Assembly (NCBI RefSeq): GCF_000819685.1
Contig: NZ_CDBR01000055.1
Coordinates: 1 to 43,418, forward strand
DNA from: Aeromonas allosaccharophila
Lineage (GTDB): Bacteria; Pseudomonadota; Gammaproteobacteria; Enterobacterales; Aeromonadaceae
DNA: 43,418 nt
Reading direction: 5' to 3'
In this document: piece after piece, positions 10,280-17,931 of the stretch
Position numbering within the stretch: the first letter of the stretch is position 1
Layout of the letters: the number at the start of each line of letters is the position of its first letter
Position numbers and translations under genes: made by a program
The notes under the pieces: generated by a model
What the model saw: only the letters and a program-made list of their open reading frames with translations
Database searches by the model: none
Told to the model about the DNA's origin: nothing

Positions 10280-10867
10280 ATGATGAAAAAGTCACTCTTG
10301 CTGCTGGCCGCCCTGATGCTGGGCGGGTGTGCCACTCATTGGCCGGAGACGGCGCTGCTCAATCCGCAGGTGATCCCCGCCAACCAGCAATACTACTCTG
10401 GCAATCGCATCACCATGGAAGGGGTAGACAAGCGTGAGGCTGCCTACGTCTTCTCCATTAAACATAAAGAGAAGGCGCCGGTGCTGGTCAACAGTGAGCG
10501 TCCGCTCAACCTGCTGATGGCCGAGCGGCTGGCCGAAGGGCTGCGTAGCCAGGGTCTGGAAGTGGGCAACAGTGGCACCACCAACCTGACGCTGGTGATC
10601 TCCAATGCGGCAGTCAATGTGGAAGAGAAGACCTTTACCTATGTCACCAAGTCCCGTGTCAGCCTGCAGGTGATCGCCGATTTCCAGGGCAACCGTCTGA
10701 CCAAGCAGTTCAACATGTCCTCCAGCAAGGAGAGCCCAAGCGAGCCAAGCATGGCCGATCTGGAGTCTACACTGAACCTGCAACTGGGTAGCGTGCTGCA
10801 GCAGATCATGGCGGATGATGCGCTGCGCGGTTACCTGAAAGGTCAACCGAACGGTGCAGGGGTCTGA
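10280..10867 (+). CDS. yajG: YajG family lipoprotein
   Basis: A 195-residue outer membrane-type lipoprotein with a short signal peptide and lipobox LGGC (C17). The length and the location before ampG match the YajG family; the role of YajG is not known. The start has a GGA five bases upstream and lies 14 bases after rlmG. Its TGA overlaps the ATG of the following cyclophilin gene by one base, so the two are probably co-translated. Confidence 0.85.
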   Translation: MMKKSLLLLAALMLGGCATHWPETALLNPQVIPANQQYYSGNRITMEGVDKREAAYVFSIKHKEKAPVLVNSERPLNLLMAERLAEGLRSQGLEVGNSGTTNLTLVISNAAVNVEEKTFTYVTKSRVSLQVIADFQGNRLTKQFNMSSSKESPSEPSMADLESTLNLQLGSVLQQIMADDALRGYLKGQPNGAGV

Positions 10868-11457
10868 TGATGAAAAAACTCTGGTTGCTGGCCATGCTGA
10901 TCGCCCCGCTGGCGTTCGCGGGCCCTAAAGTCAGAATGGAGACCAACCACGGCAATATCGTGGTAGAGCTGGCGTCCAAGCAGGCGCCGCAGACTGTAAA
11001 GAACTTCCTGCGCTACGTGGCTGATGGCAGCTACGATGGCAGCATCTTCCACCGGGTGATCCAGGACTTCGTGGTGCAGGGAGGCGGCTACAACCAGCAG
11101 TTCCAGCAACTGCCTACCTATGAGCCGGTGGTTAACGAATCCCGTGGCGGTCTGCCCAACAAGCGTGGCACCATCGCCATGGCCCGTACCCAGGCGGTCG
11201 ACAGCGCTACTCGCCAGTTCTACTTCAATCTGGTCGACAACAACAACCTCAACGCCGGTGGCGCCGCGGGTTATACCGTGTTCGGTCAGGTGGTGCAGGG
11301 GATGGAGGTGCTGGACAAGCTGGCTCAGGTGCAGACCGGTTACAGCTCCATTCTGCGTGCCAACGATGTGCCGACCAGCCCCATCATCCTGAAGAAGGTG
11401 GTGTTGTTGGCAGAAACCCCGGCGGACAAGAAAGTCGACAAGAAAGCGGGCAAGTAA
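10867..11457 (+). CDS. ppiA: Periplasmic peptidyl-prolyl cis-trans isomerase (cyclophilin type)
   Basis: A cyclophilin of 196 residues with a cleavable signal peptide (MMKKLWLLAMLIAPLAFA), so it is exported. The cyclophilin core is complete: TNHGNIVVEL, FHRVIQDFVVQGG with the catalytic Arg, RGTIAMART, SATRQFYFNLVDN and YTVFGQVVQGM. It should speed proline isomerisation in folding periplasmic proteins. A lysine-rich tail (DKKVDKKAGK) follows the domain. Overlaps the yajG stop by one base. The choice of ppiA over ppiB rests on the signal peptide. Confidence 0.88.
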   Translation: MMKKLWLLAMLIAPLAFAGPKVRMETNHGNIVVELASKQAPQTVKNFLRYVADGSYDGSIFHRVIQDFVVQGGGYNQQFQQLPTYEPVVNESRGGLPNKRGTIAMARTQAVDSATRQFYFNLVDNNNLNAGGAAGYTVFGQVVQGMEVLDKLAQVQTGYSSILRANDVPTSPIILKKVVLLAETPADKKVDKKAGK

Positions 11458-11505
11458 CTCTCGCCGGACGTGGTTCGGCACCACGATCCCGTCATGCCAC
11501 AATGC

Positions 11506-11537
11506 AAGGCTCATCCCGCTTGGGATGGGCCTTTTCT
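11506..11537 (+). terminator. Intrinsic terminator after ppiA
   Basis: A 12-bp stem (11506-11517 with 11522-11533, one G-T pair) and a GCTT loop, followed by TTCTCT. It ends the rlmG-yajG-ppiA group before ampG. Confidence 0.75.
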
Positions 11538-11636
11538 CTATACGGCTTCTTTGGGCCTATCTCTTTGCTCGCCTTGGCTATCTGCCATCAACCTGCCAAA
11601 ATGACGCACTTTTCCAACGTCGTCAGGTAGTTGAAC

Positions 11637-13010
11637 ATGATCCGCAAACCAAGCTGGAGAGAGTCCCTCGCCGTCTATCTCGAATTTCGGGTGTTTATTC
11701 TCTTTGCCATGGGTTTTTCATCGGGTCTGCCGCTGCTGCTGGTGTTCGGTACCCTCTCATTCTGGTTGCGTGAGGCCGATGTCAGCCTGACCGATATCGG
11801 TTACATGAGCTGGGTGGCGCTCGCCTATGGCTTTAAATGGTTGTGGTCACCGCTGGTGGATCGCATGCCGCTGCCGTTGCTCTCCACACTGCTGGGACGT
11901 CGCCGCTGCTGGATGTTGTTCTCCCAGCTGCTGATCGCCGCTGCGCTGGTCGGCATGGCGTTCTGCGATCCCAAGACCGAGCTGGCCCAGCTGGCGCTGT
12001 TTGCCCTGCTGGTGGCCTTTGCCTCGGCCACGCAGGATATCGTTATCGATGCCTATCGCATCGAATCCGCCCCCGAGCGGCTGCAGGCGGCGATGGCGGC
12101 CTCCTACATGACTGGCTACCGACTGGCGATGATCATGGCGGGTGCCGGTGCGCTGGCGCTGGCGGCCTGGTTTGGCAGCAACAGCGGCTATGACTATCGT
12201 GGCTGGCAGGTCACCTATCTGGTGATGGCGGGCTTGATGTCACTCGGGGTCATCACCACCCTGTTTTGCCACGAACCGGATATCGATCTGGCCGGGCAGG
12301 GCAAGCAACAGGCTGAGCGCAAGGCGTTGCTGCTGGAACAGGGATGGCCTGCGCCGCTGGCTAGTGCCGGAGCCTGGGGCTATGAGGCGGTCTGGTGTCC
12401 GTTTGCTGACTTCTTCCGCCGCTATGGCGGCTCGGCGCTGCTGATCCTGGCGTTGATCGCCTGCTATCGGGTCGCCGATGTGGTGATGGGGGTGATGTCC
12501 AACAGCTTCTATGTGGATATGCAGTTCAGCAAGACTGAAGTGGCCACCATTACCAAGGTGTTTGGTGTCATTATGACGCTGGTCGGCGCTGCATTTGGGG
12601 GCGTGCTGGTGATGCGCTTTGGCACGTTGCGCATTCTATTTTTGGGGGCGCTGCTTACCGCCAGTACCAACCTGCTGTTTGCCCTGCTCCATCAGGTTGG
12701 TCACAACCTGGAGCTGCTGACTCTGATCATCTCGCTGGATAACCTCAGTGCCGGTATCGCCACTGCGGCCTTCGTGACCTATCTCTCCAGCCTGACCAAT
12801 GTGGCATTTTCGGCCACTCAGTACGCGCTGTTCAGCTCGGTGATGTTGCTGTTGCCCAAATTGCTGGCCGGTTTTTCCGGGCAGGTCGTGGAGCAGATTG
12901 GCTACAGCGCCTTCTTTGTAGGAACCAGTTTATTGGGCTTGCCCGTGTTGTTGTTGATAGTGCTGGTAGCCAGAAAGGGGAGTGAGTTGCTCTCAGCGGC
13001 TGACAAATAG
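11637..13010 (+). CDS. ampG: Muropeptide MFS permease AmpG
   Basis: AmpG imports anhydro-muropeptides released from the cell wall and so feeds cell wall recycling and beta-lactamase induction. The 457-residue product is an MFS protein with about 12-14 helices; N-terminal motifs GFSSGLPLLLVFGTLSFWL, DIGYMSWVALAYGFKWLWSP and SATQDIVIDAYRIE are typical of the family. ATG 11637 has AGG nine bases before it; a TTG at 11631 is less likely. In E. coli ampG is likewise next to yajG and bolA. Aeromonas carries inducible chromosomal beta-lactamases, so the gene is relevant to resistance control. Confidence 0.94.
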   Translation: MIRKPSWRESLAVYLEFRVFILFAMGFSSGLPLLLVFGTLSFWLREADVSLTDIGYMSWVALAYGFKWLWSPLVDRMPLPLLSTLLGRRRCWMLFSQLLIAAALVGMAFCDPKTELAQLALFALLVAFASATQDIVIDAYRIESAPERLQAAMAASYMTGYRLAMIMAGAGALALAAWFGSNSGYDYRGWQVTYLVMAGLMSLGVITTLFCHEPDIDLAGQGKQQAERKALLLEQGWPAPLASAGAWGYEAVWCPFADFFRRYGGSALLILALIACYRVADVVMGVMSNSFYVDMQFSKTEVATITKVFGVIMTLVGAAFGGVLVMRFGTLRILFLGALLTASTNLLFALLHQVGHNLELLTLIISLDNLSAGIATAAFVTYLSSLTNVAFSATQYALFSSVMLLLPKLLAGFSGQVVEQIGYSAFFVGTSLLGLPVLLLIVLVARKGSELLSAADK

Positions 13011-13032
13011 CAAGCGTTTGCGTAGAATCGGG

Positions 13033-13048
13033 GGTGATTAGATTCACA
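13033..13048 (+). promoter_or_regulatory. Putative CRP binding site upstream of ompK
   Basis: GGTGA, six bases, TCACA: nine of ten core positions of the CRP consensus TGTGA-N6-TCACA. The centre lies about 70 bases before the start expected from a TAGAAT -10 element at 13099-13104, a spacing on the activating face of the helix. Tsx-type porins are CRP-controlled in E. coli. Confidence 0.6.
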
Positions 13049-13098
13049 CTTCCGGATAAAGTTCCCGAGAAGTTGTTTCTCCCCTGATTTTATTTGAT

Positions 13099-13104
13099 TA
13101 GAAT
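13099..13104 (+). promoter_or_regulatory. Putative -10 element of ompK
   Basis: TAGAAT, with no good -35 hexamer at the right distance, as is common at activator-dependent promoters. It would give a leader of about 56 bases before the ATG at 13167. Confidence 0.4.
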
Positions 13105-13166
13105 TCCTCTCGCTCCTTGTGGGCAGGCTACGGAAAACCTCAACTAACGCACAAGAGACCAATAAA

Positions 13167-14018
13167 ATGGCCAAATTTACCAAGACTCTGATCGCTGCCG
13201 GTCTGCTGGCTGCTGCCGCTACTCCGGCCTTTGCTGCTGATTACAGCGGTGATATCCACAAGAATGACTACAAGTGGTTGCAGTTCAACGTAATGCATAC
13301 CATCGACCAGCGTCCGTTCACCGATGCTGAAGGTGATTACAACGATACCTATCTGGAGATGGAATTTGGTGGTCGCTCCGGTCTGTTTGATCTGTACGGC
13401 TATGTTGACGTATTCGATATTTTCGACTCCCGCCACAGCAATAAGCATGGCACAGGTGCGAGCAATAACATCTTTATGAAGTTTGCCCCACGCCTCTCGC
13501 TGGATGCCCTGACCGGTAAAGACCTCTCTTTCGGTCCAGTTCAAGAACTGTATGTTGCCTCCTTGAACAGTATTGATGGTGGCATGATGGAAAACCTGAT
13601 CGGTCTGGGGGCCGATGTGCAGGTGCCTTGGTTTGGTAAAGTAGGCATGAATCTTTATGCTCGCCACCCGACCGAAAACGACAACTTTACCCAAGAAGAA
13701 GGTCACTGGAACGGCTATCAGTTCTCCATGAACTGGTTCAAACCTTTCTACACCTTCTCCAACGGCAGCTTTGTTTCCTATCAAGGCTATTTGGATTATG
13801 CCTTCGACATGGACACCTATGATGTTGCTTCCCGTTCCGACTACGGTGTAGGCACTTTCCACGGTATCTACTGGCACTCCGATCGCTACGCCGTTGGTTA
13901 CGGTCTGAAGTACTTCAACAACCTGTATGGTGTGAAGGATGGTTCGACTTCTTACAACGGCTCTGCTTGGGATAACAAAGGTTTCGGCCACTACTTCTCT
14001 GTTACCTACAAGTTCTAA
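13167..14018 (+). CDS. ompK: OmpK/Tsx-family nucleoside-specific outer membrane porin
   Basis: The 283-residue protein has a signal peptide (cleavage after TPAFA) and a beta-barrel of the Tsx/OmpK family, ending in the outer membrane signature VTYKF with C-terminal Phe. The mature start YSGDIHKNDYKWLQFNVMH and the stretch GYVDVFDIFDS are typical of OmpK of Vibrio, which is a receptor for broad-host-range phage KVP40; Tsx moves nucleosides. The ATG at 13167 was chosen because it begins the signal peptide; the longer frame to 13119 has no support. Likely CRP-regulated (see the upstream site). Confidence 0.92.
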   Translation: MAKFTKTLIAAGLLAAAATPAFAADYSGDIHKNDYKWLQFNVMHTIDQRPFTDAEGDYNDTYLEMEFGGRSGLFDLYGYVDVFDIFDSRHSNKHGTGASNNIFMKFAPRLSLDALTGKDLSFGPVQELYVASLNSIDGGMMENLIGLGADVQVPWFGKVGMNLYARHPTENDNFTQEEGHWNGYQFSMNWFKPFYTFSNGSFVSYQGYLDYAFDMDTYDVASRSDYGVGTFHGIYWHSDRYAVGYGLKYFNNLYGVKDGSTSYNGSAWDNKGFGHYFSVTYKF

Positions 14019-14033
14019 TCAAACTTGGGGTAC

Positions 14034-14065
14034 AAAAAACCGGAGCATCTGCTCCGGTTTTTTTA
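14034..14065. terminator. Two-way terminator between ompK and yajQ
   Basis: CCGGAGC (14040-14046) pairs with GCTCCGG (14051-14057). The stem is followed by a run of T on the plus strand and preceded by six A, giving a T-run on the minus strand as well. It can end both ompK and the convergent yajQ. Confidence 0.85.
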
Positions 14066-14125
14066 TGGCCGCGATTTAGGTAGCGTGGCGCGAGTCATCA
14101 AGTGCGCCACGGCTGAGTGGATAAA

Positions 14126-14608
14126 TCAGTCGCGGAAGTTCTGGAACTGCATCGGTTGACCCAGTTCGGCGCCACGGACCAGTGCCATGGTCTCTTGCAG
14201 ATCGTCACGCTTCTTGCCGGTGACACGCACTTCATCACCCTGGATGGCGACCTGTACCTTGATCTTGGAGTCCTTGATCAGCTTGACCAGCTTCTTGGCG
14301 ATCTCTTTCTCGATCCCCTGCTTGAACTTGACGGTCAGGTGGAAGCGCTTGCCGGAGTGAACTGAGTCACCCACCTCCATGGAGCTGTTTTCGATGTTGC
14401 GCTTGAGCAGTGCCGCGCGCAGGATTTCGACCATCTGCTTGAGCTGGAAATCGGCATCGGCTTCCAGTTTTACCTCTTCCTTGTTCAACTCGAAGCTGGC
14501 TTCTACCCCACGAAAATCGAAACGGGTGGCCAGTTCACGATTGGCGTTGTCGACTGCGTTCAACACCTCGTTCATTTTGACTTCAGAGACAATATCGAAT
14601 GACGGCAT
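14126..14608 (-). CDS. yajQ: YajQ family nucleotide-binding protein
   Basis: A 160-residue protein of the YajQ (UPF0234) family, matching its usual length, with N-terminal [15 protein letters not shown] and the conserved FDFRG motif. It has two ferredoxin-like alpha/beta subdomains. Members of the family bind cyclic di-GMP in Xanthomonas and interact with RNA or tRNA in E. coli; which applies here cannot be seen. A GGAG seven bases before the ATG supports the start. It diverges from panE. Confidence 0.94.
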   Translation of the reverse strand: MPSFDIVSEVKMNEVLNAVDNANRELATRFDFRGVEASFELNKEEVKLEADADFQLKQMVEILRAALLKRNIENSSMEVGDSVHSGKRFHLTVKFKQGIEKEIAKKLVKLIKDSKIKVQVAIQGDEVRVTGKKRDDLQETMALVRGAELGQPMQFQNFRD

Positions 14609-14693
14609 AGCCGGAGCTCCTCATGTTGCGTTATCGGGGGGCAAATCTACCAGAAAACGGGCAAATTTGCTGATTTTGATAGGGCTGCTCTGC

Positions 14694-14808
14694 TAGAATC
14701 CCCTGCGCACAGGATGGGTGGACCCGTTAGCGTCCACCAGCGAGTTCTTCACTTATCTCCGGTAACAGGTTGAGAGGATTGCAACCCTTACCCTGACAGA
14801 GTCACACC
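14694..14808 (+). promoter_or_regulatory. panE promoter -10 and structured leader
   Basis: A TAGAAT at 14694-14699 would start a leader of about 100 bases. The leader holds two hairpins: GGTGGAC (14717-14723) with GTCCACC (14732-14738), and a two-part stem GGTAA (14761-14765)/TTACC (14788-14792) enclosing GGTTG (14768-14772)/CAACC (14782-14786). The second hairpin ends 17 bases before the start codon, so it could affect translation. It does not match any riboswitch I know. Confidence 0.45.
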
Positions 14809-15762
14809 ATGCCAAGCGGATTAAAAAATTCCCGACAGCCCGTTATGCCACCTGTGATCCCGCAGTGGTCACTGTTGGGTTGTGGCGCCCTCGGCGGCGT
14901 TTTTGCCTCCCTGCTGACCCAGAGCGGTCAATCCACCCGAGTCTTGTTGCGCGAACACCATAAGTCCACGCTCCATCCGGGGTTCGATTTCACCTCGCTG
15001 GAGGGGCAGGTACAACTGCTCAATATCGAGCGTGGATTTGTCAGCAAACCTGGCAAGATCAAGCGCCTGCTGGTGATGACCAAGGCCAGTCAGGTGGTTG
15101 CCGCACTGGCACCGCTGGTAAGCAAACTGGATGCTGGCGTGCCGATCGTGCTGCTGCACAACGGGATGGGCATTGCCGAGCAGGTGGTCGAGATGTTCCC
15201 GCACAATCCGGTGATTGCCGGCGTCACCAGCCATGGTGCCATGCAGGGCGGCCATTTCGTCTTCCGTCATACTGGCAAAGGCGAAACCTGGCTCGGCCCG
15301 ATCAATGAAGCCGCCAAGGCCCACGCCGCGCTCGCGGATGAGCTGGCGCTGGCGCTGGGTCAGGCTGGTTGGGATGAGCAGGTATTGGTACGTCAGTGGC
15401 AAAAGCTGGCCATCAATTGTGCCATCAATCCCCTGACGGCCCTCTACAAGCTGAAAAATGGCGAGCTGGCTGGCCCCCGTTTTGCCGACGCCCTGCAGCA
15501 GATCTGCGTGGAAGTGGCGGATGTGATGTGCGCCGAAGGCATTACTACCACGGCAGAAGAGTTGCAGCGCCGGGTGATGACAGTGGTGGAACTGACCGCT
15601 GACAATTACTCCTCCATGTATCAGGATATGGAGCTGGGACGAGAGACCGAGATTGAGGCCATTACCGGCTTCCTGCTGGCCAAGGCTGCCCGGCATGGCA
15701 TTGCCGTGCCGGTCAATCAGGGCCTCTATCAGGCGATCAAAGAGAAGAGTCAGACCGCCTGA
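14809..15762 (+). CDS. panE: 2-dehydropantoate 2-reductase
   Basis: PanE reduces ketopantoate to pantoate with NADPH in pantothenate/CoA synthesis. The 317-residue product has the nucleotide-binding motif LGCGALGGVFASLL near its start, the LLHNGMGIAEQV block, the catalytic-lysine segment KLAINCAINPLTALYKLKNG, and the SSMYQDMELGRETEIEAI region for substrate binding. It carries about 15 residues before the Rossmann motif that E. coli PanE lacks; an internal ATG at 14845 has no ribosome binding site, so 14809 is kept. The next gene starts 38 bases after it. Confidence 0.92.
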   Translation: MPSGLKNSRQPVMPPVIPQWSLLGCGALGGVFASLLTQSGQSTRVLLREHHKSTLHPGFDFTSLEGQVQLLNIERGFVSKPGKIKRLLVMTKASQVVAALAPLVSKLDAGVPIVLLHNGMGIAEQVVEMFPHNPVIAGVTSHGAMQGGHFVFRHTGKGETWLGPINEAAKAHAALADELALALGQAGWDEQVLVRQWQKLAINCAINPLTALYKLKNGELAGPRFADALQQICVEVADVMCAEGITTTAEELQRRVMTVVELTADNYSSMYQDMELGRETEIEAITGFLLAKAARHGIAVPVNQGLYQAIKEKSQTA

Positions 15763-15799
15763 TCCTTTACATGGCAGAGCAAGCAGCAAGGAGGCGAAC

Positions 15800-16360
15800 G
15801 TGAGTGTACTGGTGCTGGTGGCCCCCGGGTCGGAAGAGATAGAGACGGTCGCCATTGTCGATACCCTGGTGCGTGCCAGCATCGAGGTGGTGCTGGCTTC
15901 TTGCTGCCCCGCCGGATCCCGGCAGGTGAAAGCGTCGCGGGGGGTACAGCTGGTGGCCGATTGTCATATCGACGAGCTGACCCGTCGGGACTTTGAAGCC
16001 ATCGTGGTACCCGGCGGTCTGCCCGGCAGTGAAGTGATCCGCGATACCCCGCTGGCCATCGATCTGCTCAAAGAGCAGGCCGCTCTTGGTCGCTGGCGTG
16101 CTGCCATCTGCGCCGCCCCCGTGGTGGTGTTGCAACATCATGGCCTGCTGGAGGGTGCCATCGTCACCTGTCATCCTGGCTTTCAGTCCCAACTACCGAC
16201 ATTGCAGCTGTCACATGAGCGGGTAGTCAGGGATGAGGCTCATCGCCTTATCACCAGTCAGGGGCCGGGCAGTGCCATCGAGTTTGCGCTCGAACTGGTC
16301 CGGGTGCTGCGCGGGGATGAGGTGGCGACCGCCGTGGCTGGCCCTATGGTGCTGCCTTGA
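15800..16360 (+). CDS. yajL: DJ-1/YajL family protein
   Basis: A 186-residue DJ-1/PfpI protein. The conserved Glu lies in PGSEEIE near residue 14 and the reactive Cys in AAICAAPVVVLQ near residue 108. YajL-type proteins act in oxidative-stress protection, as a chaperone or a deglycase depending on the report. The start is a GTG at 15800 with a strong AAGGAGG five bases before it; the open frame upstream to 15653 lies inside panE. panE and yajL are close to each other in many gammaproteobacteria. Assignment to yajL rather than another DJ-1 paralogue is probable. Confidence 0.85.
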   Translation: MSVLVLVAPGSEEIETVAIVDTLVRASIEVVLASCCPAGSRQVKASRGVQLVADCHIDELTRRDFEAIVVPGGLPGSEVIRDTPLAIDLLKEQAALGRWRAAICAAPVVVLQHHGLLEGAIVTCHPGFQSQLPTLQLSHERVVRDEAHRLITSQGPGSAIEFALELVRVLRGDEVATAVAGPMVLP

Positions 16361-16400
16361 GCGCACGCTGCTGCTGAATCAAGCTAGCCATGGGTTGAAA

Positions 16401-16437
16401 AACGGGCCCCGATCATCTTGATCGGGGCCCGTTTGTT
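16401..16437. terminator. Two-way terminator after yajL
   Basis: A perfect 15-bp stem (16401-16415 with 16419-16433) and a 3-base loop. Plus-strand T-tract is short (TTTGTT); the minus strand gives TTTTTC, so it can also end the facing small gene at 16472-16678. Confidence 0.85.
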
Positions 16438-16471
16438 ATCTGCCGTTGTCAGTCACGCCATATTGTAAGGC

Positions 16472-16678
16472 TCAGTAGTCGTACTGTGAGCACTGTTTTT
16501 TGTTGTACTCAGTTTTCCAGCGTGCCAACTCCTGTTCCGTACCCAGTTTGTCCCCTTTCTTGATGGCCTGTTCCAGTATCTCAATCCGGTCGTACAACCA
16601 GCGGCACTCTGCCGTCGGGTTGTTCTTGCCGATGCCGGTCAGCGGCAGCAACCCGAGTCCCAGCCAAAGATATTTCAT
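16472..16678 (-). CDS. Small exported protein of unknown function
   Basis: I do not recognise this 68-residue product. It starts with a hydrophobic signal-like segment (MKYLWLGLGLLPLTGIG) and continues as a charged, helical stretch of about 50 residues with two cysteines (C25 and C63) that could form a disulfide in the periplasm. A GGAG seven bases before the ATG and a terminator right after its stop support expression. It faces yajL and diverges from dinB. Confidence 0.65.
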   Translation of the reverse strand: MKYLWLGLGLLPLTGIGKNNPTAECRWLYDRIEILEQAIKKGDKLGTEQELARWKTEYNKKQCSQYDY

Positions 16679-16789
16679 CCCGAACGCTCCTTGTCATTGT
16701 GGTGGTAAAGGTCTCCTTGGAGTCTATGATTCTAGCTCCAATGAGAGAGATAGAGCTGCGGTTATCCTTGGGGTAAGATGATGCTATGT

Positions 16790-16805
16790 CTGTTTATTTA
16801 TACAG
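16790..16805 (+). promoter_or_regulatory. LexA (SOS) box at dinB
   Basis: CTGT, eight A/T-only bases (TTATTTAT), ACAG: a perfect LexA core. It ends five bases before the ATG of dinB at 16810, so LexA bound here would block transcription of the gene. Confidence 0.85.
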
Positions 16806-16809
16806 TGGT

Positions 16810-17865
16810 ATGCGCAAAATCATCCATATCGACATGGACTGCTTTTTTGCCGCGGTGGAAATGCGGGACAACCCGGCGCTGCGGGAGGTGCCGCTCGCCA
16901 TCGGTGGGGCCTCAGAGCGGCGCGGCGTCATCTCGACCTGCAACTATGTGGCGCGCCGGTTCGGGGTGCGCTCCGCCATGCCGAGTGCCCTGGCGAAAAA
17001 GCTCTGCTCGCCGCTGGTACTGATCCCGGGGCGGATGGCGGTGTACAAGGATATCTCCCGTCAGCTCCGGGCCATTTTTCTGCGCTATACCGATCAGGTT
17101 GAACCGCTGTCGCTGGATGAGGCCTATCTCGACGTGACCCACAGTCGCTGTTGTGGCGGCAGCGCCACCCTGATGGCGCAAGAGATCAGGCAAGCCATCG
17201 TCACCGAACTGGGATTGACCGCTTCGGCGGGTGTAGCGCCCAACAAGTTTCTCGCCAAGATCGCCTCGGAGCAGCGCAAACCCGATGGTCTGTTTGTCAT
17301 TCGCCCTGACGAGGTGGCCGAGTTTGTCTGCCAGTTGCCCCTTGGCAAACTGCCCGGGGTGGGCCGCAAGACCGCCGAGCGGCTGGAGGCGCAGGGGCTC
17401 TACACCTGCGAGGATGCGCGAACCTTGTCGGCACAAGAGCTGTGCAGTCGTTTTGGCAAGCTGGGGGAGATGCTGACGACCCGGATCTGGGGGCTGGATG
17501 AGCAGCCGGTGCAGGCGCAGCGGATCCGCAAAACCATCGGGGTGGAGACTACCCTGGCGAGCGATCTCTGTGACGAAGCCGCCTGCCTGACGGTATTGCA
17601 ACAACTGTTGCCGGAGCTGGAGCGGCGATTCCAGCTGGCGTGCCCTGCCGGGCAGGTGATGGGTCAGGGAATCAAGCTCAAGTTTGCCGATTTCCATCAG
17701 ACCACCGTTTATCGCAGTCAGGGTGGTTATCAGCCAGCCTTGTTTGCCCCGCTGCTCAAGGAGGGATTGCAACGGGCGCAGGGGCGTTCGGTACGTCTGC
17801 TAGGGCTGGTGGTGGGTCTGCCAAAAGAGGGGGAAGTTAACCAGCTATCGCTGGATTTGCTGTGA
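16810..17865 (+). CDS. dinB: DNA polymerase IV
   Basis: A Y-family translesion polymerase of 351 residues, the same length as E. coli DinB. Catalytic motifs are visible: IHIDMDCFFAAVE with the first Asp at residue 8, and PLSLDEAYLDVT with the Asp-Glu pair near 103-104. The fingers motif ERRGVISTCNYVAR and the helix-hairpin-helix LGKLPGVGRKTAERL follow. The start MRKIIHIDMD matches the family. An ATG at 16786 would add eight residues and place the LexA box inside the gene; neither start has a clear ribosome binding site. Induced by DNA damage, given the LexA box. Confidence 0.94.
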   Translation: MRKIIHIDMDCFFAAVEMRDNPALREVPLAIGGASERRGVISTCNYVARRFGVRSAMPSALAKKLCSPLVLIPGRMAVYKDISRQLRAIFLRYTDQVEPLSLDEAYLDVTHSRCCGGSATLMAQEIRQAIVTELGLTASAGVAPNKFLAKIASEQRKPDGLFVIRPDEVAEFVCQLPLGKLPGVGRKTAERLEAQGLYTCEDARTLSAQELCSRFGKLGEMLTTRIWGLDEQPVQAQRIRKTIGVETTLASDLCDEAACLTVLQQLLPELERRFQLACPAGQVMGQGIKLKFADFHQTTVYRSQGGYQPALFAPLLKEGLQRAQGRSVRLLGLVVGLPKEGEVNQLSLDLL

Positions 17866-17870
17866 GAGAG

Positions 17871-17897
17871 TTAAGTTTTTGTTTATAAAGTCGATAC
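17871..17897 (+). promoter_or_regulatory. Sigma-28 (FliA) promoter of the chemoreceptor gene
   Basis: TTAAGTTT, an 11-base spacer, GTCGATAC. This fits the flagellar consensus TAAAGTTT-N11-GCCGATAA with the correct spacing. It is 34 bases before the ATG of the chemoreceptor gene. Confidence 0.75.
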
Positions 17898-17931
17898 TCT
17901 ACCCATATCTGCATGAAGTAGGAATATTGGC

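Noticed and set aside
14761..14808. TPP riboswitch before panE (CTGAGA-like and ACCCT elements)
   Set aside because: The sequence TTGAGAGGATTGCAACCC lacks the rest of the conserved TPP core, and panE is not a thiamin gene.
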